The translations under genes were made by a program, and so were the position numbers. Source: Candidatus Nanogingivalis gingivitcus (GTDB lineage Bacteria > Patescibacteriota > Saccharimonadia > Saccharimonadales > Saccharimonadaceae). Taken from it: a stretch of DNA of 64,000 nt. Below the pieces are notes generated by a model. It was given only the letters and a program-made list of their open reading frames with translations, did not search any database and was not told the DNA's origin. Below are positions 59,359-64,000 of this stretch, piece after piece; position 1 is the stretch's first letter, and every line of letters starts with the position of its first letter. The DNA lies in the NCBI RefSeq assembly GCF_004151455.1, contig NZ_PRLK01000002.1, positions 1 through 64,000 on the forward strand. The letters are read 5' to 3'.

Positions 59359-62175
59359 ATGTCAGAATTTTTTCATTTTTTATTTAGCCCAATAGTCTGG
59401 CTAACAATTGTAATTATATTGTCCTATCTTACTTACCAAAATTATAAAAAAATAGATAAAATTAACGTAATGAATACAGATAGCGTTCTTCTTGCTATTG
59501 AAATTCCAAAAACAAATGATAAATCAGAACTAGCAGCTGAACAACTTTTAGCTAGTTTGCACGGTATCTTAAGGGATGAGACCGAACTTAAAAATAATAA
59601 TGGAGTGCAAGAACATCTTAGTTTTGAAATAGTATCGGTTAACGGTGCTATTCGTTTTTATATTTGGATGCCACGCACTTTGCAAAATTTTGTTGAGGGG
59701 CAAATATATTCACAATATCCAACGGTGCAAATTTACGAAGCTGAAGAAGATTATACTAAAAATGCTTTAGATGGCCAAAAAGTCATTGGTACAAGTGAAA
59801 TTACTTTAATAGAAGATGAAGCCCTACCAATTAAAACTTTTGATGGCTTTGAAGTGGACCCCTTAGCAGGTATTACTGGTACACTCGCTAAGCTAGATGG
59901 CACTAACAGTCAAATGTGGATTCAAGTTTTAGTTCGCCCTGTAGCTGATAGCTGGCATAAAAAATCTGATGAATGGGTTAAAAAAGTTAAAGAAGGTAAA
60001 AAAAGTTTTAAACTTGATGGAAAATATTTATTAAATGTATTAAAAGCCTTAGTAACACCACCTGAGGGAGGAGAGAAAGCTAAAAAAGAGCCTAGCGAAC
60101 GAGATAAAGCTAGAATATCTAAAGCAGAAGAAAAAGCTACAAGGCTTGGATACCAAGTAAAGCTGCGTGTTGCCTTTTTAGGAGACAACGAAGAAACGGC
60201 GCGCCTACAAATTCAAGCTTTAACTGGTACATTCAAACAGTTTAACAGCACCAATCTAAACGGCTTTAAATCAGCTAGTTCAAGTTTTGATCGTGAAAAA
60301 ATTAAAGCCTTTCAATCACGCTTCTTTTTTGATGACGGCTTTATTCTAAATATTAAAGAATTAGCAAGTATCTGGCACTTACCACACACTAATGTGGAAA
60401 CACCCAATATTGTTTGGGCTAGTTCTAAAACAGCAGAACCACCTGCAAAACTCCCTACATTAACTGGCGATAGGGCAATAGATGATCAAATTTCTGCTTT
60501 TGGTCTTACTAATTTTAGGGGTATTAATCATCAGTTCGGTATGTACCGCCGTGACCGTTCTCGCCATCTTTACATTATTGGGCAAACTGGTGCAGGTAAA
60601 TCTGGTACTTTAGAGCTTTTAGCTTTAAGCGATATCTACCATAATCACGGCTATGCCATTATCGACCCGCATGGTGATTTTGCTCAAAACAACCTCCGTT
60701 TTATCCCTGAAAGACGTTTGCAAGATGTTATTTACTTTAACCCAGCAGATAAATCTTTCCCTCTAGCCTTTAACCCGCTAGAAGTTATTGACGAAAACAG
60801 AAAACCAAATATTGCCTCTGAAGTTATTGGTGTGCTTAAAAGAATGTTCGGTGATTCATGGGGTCCACGCCTAGAGCATATTTTACGCAATACTTTATTA
60901 GCCCTTCTTGATCGTCCTAATGCTACACTTCTTGATATAACTAGAATGCTTACAGATACAGATTTTCGTAAAGAAACTTTAGACTATTGTAAAGATGCTA
61001 CAGTTTTACAATTCTGGAAAAAAGAATTTGGTCAATGGGGTGAAAAACAAATTAATGAAGCAATTGCACCTGTTTTAAATAAGGTTGGTGCTTTTACTGC
61101 TAACCCTATTGTGCGTAATATCCTAGGTCAACCAGAGTCCTCATTTAATATTCGTAAAATAATGGATGAGGGTAAGATACTGGTAGTAAACCTTTCTAAA
61201 GGTCTTATCGGTGAAGATAACGCCTCCTTACTTGGTTCATTCCTAGTTACTAAAATTCAGCTAGCAGCTATGTCACGATCAGACATTGATAGGATAGAAG
61301 ATCGTCGACCATTCTATTTGTATGTAGACGAATTCCAAAACTTCGCTACTGATTCTTTTGCCGTTATTTTGTCTGAAGCACGTAAATACGGCCTTAACCT
61401 AACAGTTGCTAACCAGTATGTATCACAAATGACTGATAGCGTTAAAAATGCTGTTTTCGGTAACGTTGGTTCAATGATTTCTTTCCGTGTTTCAGTGGAA
61501 GATGCTCCAGTACTCGCTAAACAATTTGAGCCTCAGTTTGATGCACAAGATTTAATACAAATGAATAATCGCCATTTCGTGATAAATATGGTTATAAAAG
61601 GGGAGAAAACCCCAGCTTTTAGTGCTAAAACATTAGATTTACCAAAACCTATTAACGATTTTACTGCTAAAATTATTGAAAATACAAGGCGTAGGTACGG
61701 CAAGCCAAAGGCTGTAGTAGAAAAAATGATTGCTGATATGCTGACGCCACCACCACAATTACAAACAAAGCGTATGGCACAAATTCAAGGTTTTGAATAT
61801 ACTGCCCAGCAAATAAAAGAAAATGTATTTGCGCCCGTAAAAACTAATAATAAAAATCAAAAAACTAATGCAGCAAATACTGAAATAAAGCCAATGTTTC
61901 AAACCGAAAAAATAAGTCTAAACGGAAATAGTAAACCACTAGACCCTAAAAAGGTGTCGCCAAACTCCTTAGAACAGAAAGAACCATCATTAGGCCTAAA
62001 AGATCTGTCTAAAGCTATGGCTGAAAAAGGCATTGAGTTACCACCTCAAAATAGCGTCAAAAAGAAAAGAAGAAAGCCAAGGCATAAAAGCATAAATAAA
62101 GCTTCTTCTAGAATTAACCTAGAAAAACCTGTAAATAGAATTAACGATACTGAACTAAAGATTGAAAGAAATTAA
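59359..62175 (+). CDS. VirD4/TraG-like (HerA-FtsK superfamily) membrane ATPase
   Basis: 938 aa: an N-terminal membrane helix (about 10-26, FSPIVWLTIVIILSYLTY), a ~370-residue unclassified region, then the ATPase with Walker A GQTGAGKS (about 408-415), IDPHGDF, Walker B FYLYVDEFQNF and NQYVSQM; the C-terminal ~100 residues are Lys/Asn/Pro-rich. The family couples DNA or protein to type IV secretion; CPR genomes commonly encode such T4SS-like ATPases. No VirB4 or relaxase lies within the window. A DNA-pumping (HerA) role is the alternative. Confidence 0.82.
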   Translation: MSEFFHFLFSPIVWLTIVIILSYLTYQNYKKIDKINVMNTDSVLLAIEIPKTNDKSELAAEQLLASLHGILRDETELKNNNGVQEHLSFEIVSVNGAIRFYIWMPRTLQNFVEGQIYSQYPTVQIYEAEEDYTKNALDGQKVIGTSEITLIEDEALPIKTFDGFEVDPLAGITGTLAKLDGTNSQMWIQVLVRPVADSWHKKSDEWVKKVKEGKKSFKLDGKYLLNVLKALVTPPEGGEKAKKEPSERDKARISKAEEKATRLGYQVKLRVAFLGDNEETARLQIQALTGTFKQFNSTNLNGFKSASSSFDREKIKAFQSRFFFDDGFILNIKELASIWHLPHTNVETPNIVWASSKTAEPPAKLPTLTGDRAIDDQISAFGLTNFRGINHQFGMYRRDRSRHLYIIGQTGAGKSGTLELLALSDIYHNHGYAIIDPHGDFAQNNLRFIPERRLQDVIYFNPADKSFPLAFNPLEVIDENRKPNIASEVIGVLKRMFGDSWGPRLEHILRNTLLALLDRPNATLLDITRMLTDTDFRKETLDYCKDATVLQFWKKEFGQWGEKQINEAIAPVLNKVGAFTANPIVRNILGQPESSFNIRKIMDEGKILVVNLSKGLIGEDNASLLGSFLVTKIQLAAMSRSDIDRIEDRRPFYLYVDEFQNFATDSFAVILSEARKYGLNLTVANQYVSQMTDSVKNAVFGNVGSMISFRVSVEDAPVLAKQFEPQFDAQDLIQMNNRHFVINMVIKGEKTPAFSAKTLDLPKPINDFTAKIIENTRRRYGKPKAVVEKMIADMLTPPPQLQTKRMAQIQGFEYTAQQIKENVFAPVKTNNKNQKTNAANTEIKPMFQTEKISLNGNSKPLDPKKVSPNSLEQKEPSLGLKDLSKAMAEKGIELPPQNSVKKKRRKPRHKSINKASSRINLEKPVNRINDTELKIERN

Positions 62176-62198
62176 CCAAGATAAAAGAAAGGATAATA

Positions 62199-62885
62199 AT
62201 GAATCTAATTGAAGCTAAAAACATAGTAAAGGTCTACCGAGACGGAGCTAGCTTTTTTAAGGCTCTAGACAAGGTATCTATTAATATTAAAAAAGGTGAA
62301 AGTGTTGCTATTATCGGTAAGAGTGGTAGTGGTAAATCAACCCTAATGCACTTGCTTGCTTTATTAGACAAGCCAAATGAAGGCCAAATTTTAATAAACG
62401 GCAAAGATACAGCATTACTAAAAAAGAAAGAACTTAATAAGCTACGGAACCAAACTTTTGGCTTTGTTTTTCAGCAGTTCTTTATGAACCCACAAGATAC
62501 CGTACTTGAAAATGTAATATTACCCCTAAAAATAGCTGGCGTTCCTAGTAAGAAACGTAAAGAAATAGCCATGAAAGCTTTAGAAGAAGTTGAACTTGCA
62601 GACAAATTCAATAATAAAGCCTCCAACCTTTCAGGAGGGCAAAAGCAAAGGGTTTGTATTGCAAGAGCTATAGCAAACTCACCAAAAATACTTTTCGCTG
62701 ATGAACCAACAGGAAACCTAGATTCTAATACTGGCGATAAGGTTGAGAAACTACTTTTTAGCTTAAATAAAGAACAAGGAATAACCCTAATTATAGTAAC
62801 GCACGATGAAGCTTTAGCTAACAAGTGTGATCGTCAAATTAGAATTAAAGATGGTAAAATTGTAACAACAGGAAAGGATAAATAA
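62199..62885 (+). CDS. ABC transporter ATP-binding protein (MacB/LolD type)
   Basis: 228 aa NBD with Walker A GKSGSGKS, Q-loop FVFQQFFM, signature LSGGQKQR, Walker B ILFADEPTGNLD and switch His VTHD. The 'ADEPTGNLDSNTG' run is typical of the MacB/LolD/FtsE group, which pairs with FtsX-like permeases such as the one that starts 3 nt after its stop. GAAAGGA precedes the ATG. Confidence 0.93.
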   Translation: MNLIEAKNIVKVYRDGASFFKALDKVSINIKKGESVAIIGKSGSGKSTLMHLLALLDKPNEGQILINGKDTALLKKKELNKLRNQTFGFVFQQFFMNPQDTVLENVILPLKIAGVPSKKRKEIAMKALEEVELADKFNNKASNLSGGQKQRVCIARAIANSPKILFADEPTGNLDSNTGDKVEKLLFSLNKEQGITLIIVTHDEALANKCDRQIRIKDGKIVTTGKDK

Positions 62886-62887
62886 AA

Positions 62888-64000
62888 ATGCGTTCAATAG
62901 ATATTATCAAAACTGCCAGTGGTAACCTATGGCGTAATAAGGGTAGAACATTTTTAACTATTATTGCTGTTTTTATAGGCTCTTTTACTATTGCTTTAGC
63001 TTCAGCTGTTAATATTGGCGTAAATGACTACATTGACCGTCAGCTATCAGTTTTTGGCGATCAGTCTGTTATGTACTTTACCGCTAAACAAGAGAACGCT
63101 CAAACCACTAAGGGCCCAAAAAAGTACGATAAAAATACTGAAAAACTTGGCAATAACAAGTATACCTACACTTATAAGTCTTTAACAAATGAAGATATTA
63201 AAAAAATTGAAGGAATTGAAGGCGTTGACAGTGTTAGAGCAACTAAAGAAGTGCAAGCTGAGTATATTGAAGGCGTAAATAAAGATCAATACGAAACAAA
63301 GGTTGAAAACCTAAATAAAGATAGTGGTATTAAAAAAGATTTTAAATTAGGTGAAGATGTAAAAGATAAAAACGATATCGCTATTCCACAAGACTACGTG
63401 TCTGTTCTTGGTTTCAAGAATGATCAAGATGCTATTGGTAAAACAGTAAAACTACATTTCATTAATAAGCATAATAACCAAGAAAAAGACTACGAAATGA
63501 AAATTGTAGCCATCTTAAATAAAAACCTTCTACAGGACGGCCTAACCCTAATTACAGGCGATTTTAAAAATGAAGTATACAACTTTCAAACTAAAGACCA
63601 GCCTAAAAATCTAAAAAATAAATATATGAGCGCTTCTGTCTCAATTAAAAAAGACTATAGGGCTGAAGAAAAAATCAAGAGTATTAAAGAGCAAGCTGAT
63701 AAGCTTGGATATAAAGCTCTAACTATTAAAGATCAAATAGAAAGTATTAAAAATGTTGTTAATGCTATTACAGGTGCTTTAATTGTCTTTGGTGCTATTG
63801 CACTGCTTGCTGCAAGCTTTGGTATTATTAATACACTTTACATGAGCGTAAGGGAACGCACTAAGGAAATTGGTTTAATGAAAGCTATGGGTCTTTCTAA
63901 CCGTAAAATATTTAGTTTATTCAGTATAGAAGCTATCCTTATTGGTTTTTGGAGTTCTGTTATTGGCATATTAATAGCTATGGGAGTTGGTAACCTTATT
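62888..64000 (+). CDS. FtsX/MacB-type ABC permease (truncated by window end)
   Basis: A frame open for 371 codons to the last base. It starts MRSIDIIKTASGNLWRNKGR, then helix 1 (TFLTIIAVFIGSFTIALASA), a ~240-residue extracytoplasmic domain rich in Lys/Asp/Asn, then a helix (ITGALIVFGAIALLAASFGIIN) and the diagnostic FtsX motif NTLYMSVRERTKEIGLMKAMG. A fourth-helix region should lie beyond the window. With the preceding ATPase it forms a mechanotransmission-type ABC system for export of peptides, lipids or envelope signals. Confidence 0.9.
   Translation, partial: MRSIDIIKTASGNLWRNKGRTFLTIIAVFIGSFTIALASAVNIGVNDYIDRQLSVFGDQSVMYFTAKQENAQTTKGPKKYDKNTEKLGNNKYTYTYKSLTNEDIKKIEGIEGVDSVRATKEVQAEYIEGVNKDQYETKVENLNKDSGIKKDFKLGEDVKDKNDIAIPQDYVSVLGFKNDQDAIGKTVKLHFINKHNNQEKDYEMKIVAILNKNLLQDGLTLITGDFKNEVYNFQTKDQPKNLKNKYMSASVSIKKDYRAEEKIKSIKEQADKLGYKALTIKDQIESIKNVVNAITGALIVFGAIALLAASFGIINTLYMSVRERTKEIGLMKAMGLSNRKIFSLFSIEAILIGFWSSVIGILIAMGVGNLI

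Noticed and set aside
178..64000. UGA recoding to Gly or Trp
   Set aside because: Two genes end properly at UGA, no conserved protein is interrupted by UGA, and the only tRNA-Trp seen has anticodon CCA.
1..64000. CRISPR array, insertion sequence or prophage
   Set aside because: I saw no regularly spaced repeats, no transposase catalytic motifs with terminal repeats, and no phage structural genes. The HTH protein at 51455 lacks a catalytic domain.

Overview
The window looks like a chromosomal segment of a Candidatus Patescibacteria (CPR) bacterium, most probably a low-GC, host-associated Saccharibacterium (TM7). The evidence is very AT-rich DNA, short intergenic regions, housekeeping genes scattered out of their usual operons, and a ribosomal block rplF-rplR-rpsE-rplO with no rpmD (L30) between rpsE and rplO. 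L30 loss is a recognised CPR trait. UGA acts as a stop in two genes and no gene needs it as a sense codon, so the code appears standard, which argues against the UGA=Gly CPR lineages. Genus cannot be fixed from sequence alone.

Layout. 1-14.0 kb: RNase J, a restriction-specificity remnant, tgt, nusA, a GalU-like nucleotidyltransferase, ogt, CIRCE-controlled clpC, then a hydrolase-trpS-pseudouridine synthase-clamp-loader operon and a TPR protein. 14.0-25.6 kb: exonuclease I, a D-2-hydroxyacid dehydrogenase (probable fermentative D-LDH), tRNA-Thr, murC, L33, dUTPase, an alpha-glucan cluster (GT4, GH57, GH15), a YgjP-like metalloprotease and tRNA-Trp. 25.6-36.8 kb: a hypothetical gene with a structured leader, a heterodimeric ABC exporter, a UvrD-like helicase fused to a RecB-type nuclease, uvrB and small membrane proteins. 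36.8-42.5 kb: the ribosomal block, then an accessory island with two paralogous pairs of unknown families and switch-like RNA leaders. 42.5-50 kb: a candidate structured RNA, gatC-gatA-(HEPN-like membrane protein)-gatB, coiled-coil/basic hypotheticals, a cysteine desulfurase-like enzyme and a membrane thioredoxin-fold protein. 50-64 kb: tuf, rpsJ, a multi-HTH protein, an acidic-tailed membrane protein, nrdD, topA, a sigma-region-4/HARE-HTH fusion with a palindromic operator, a VirD4/TraG-like ATPase, and a MacB-type ABC transporter cut by the window end.

Gene expression appears to come in two styles. Many housekeeping genes have a -10 box only 5-9 nt before the start codon and no Shine-Dalgarno, so they are predicted leaderless (tgt, clpC, TPR, ldh, murC, ygjP-like, gatC, virD4-like and others). 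Most of the unknown small or membrane proteins instead have strong TTGACA/TATAAT-type promoters, hairpin-bearing 5' leaders of about 40-130 nt and a GGAGG ribosome site. The most interesting area is 38.9-42.7 kb: one leader there (40171-40221) reads as a terminator/antiterminator switch, and a paralogous gene on the opposite strand also has a two-state leader.

Metabolically the genes suggest an anaerobic fermenter (NrdD, D-LDH-like enzyme) that may store alpha-glucan and that relies on amidotransferase-made Gln-tRNA or Asn-tRNA. All functional calls are made by reading motifs; no database search was possible.
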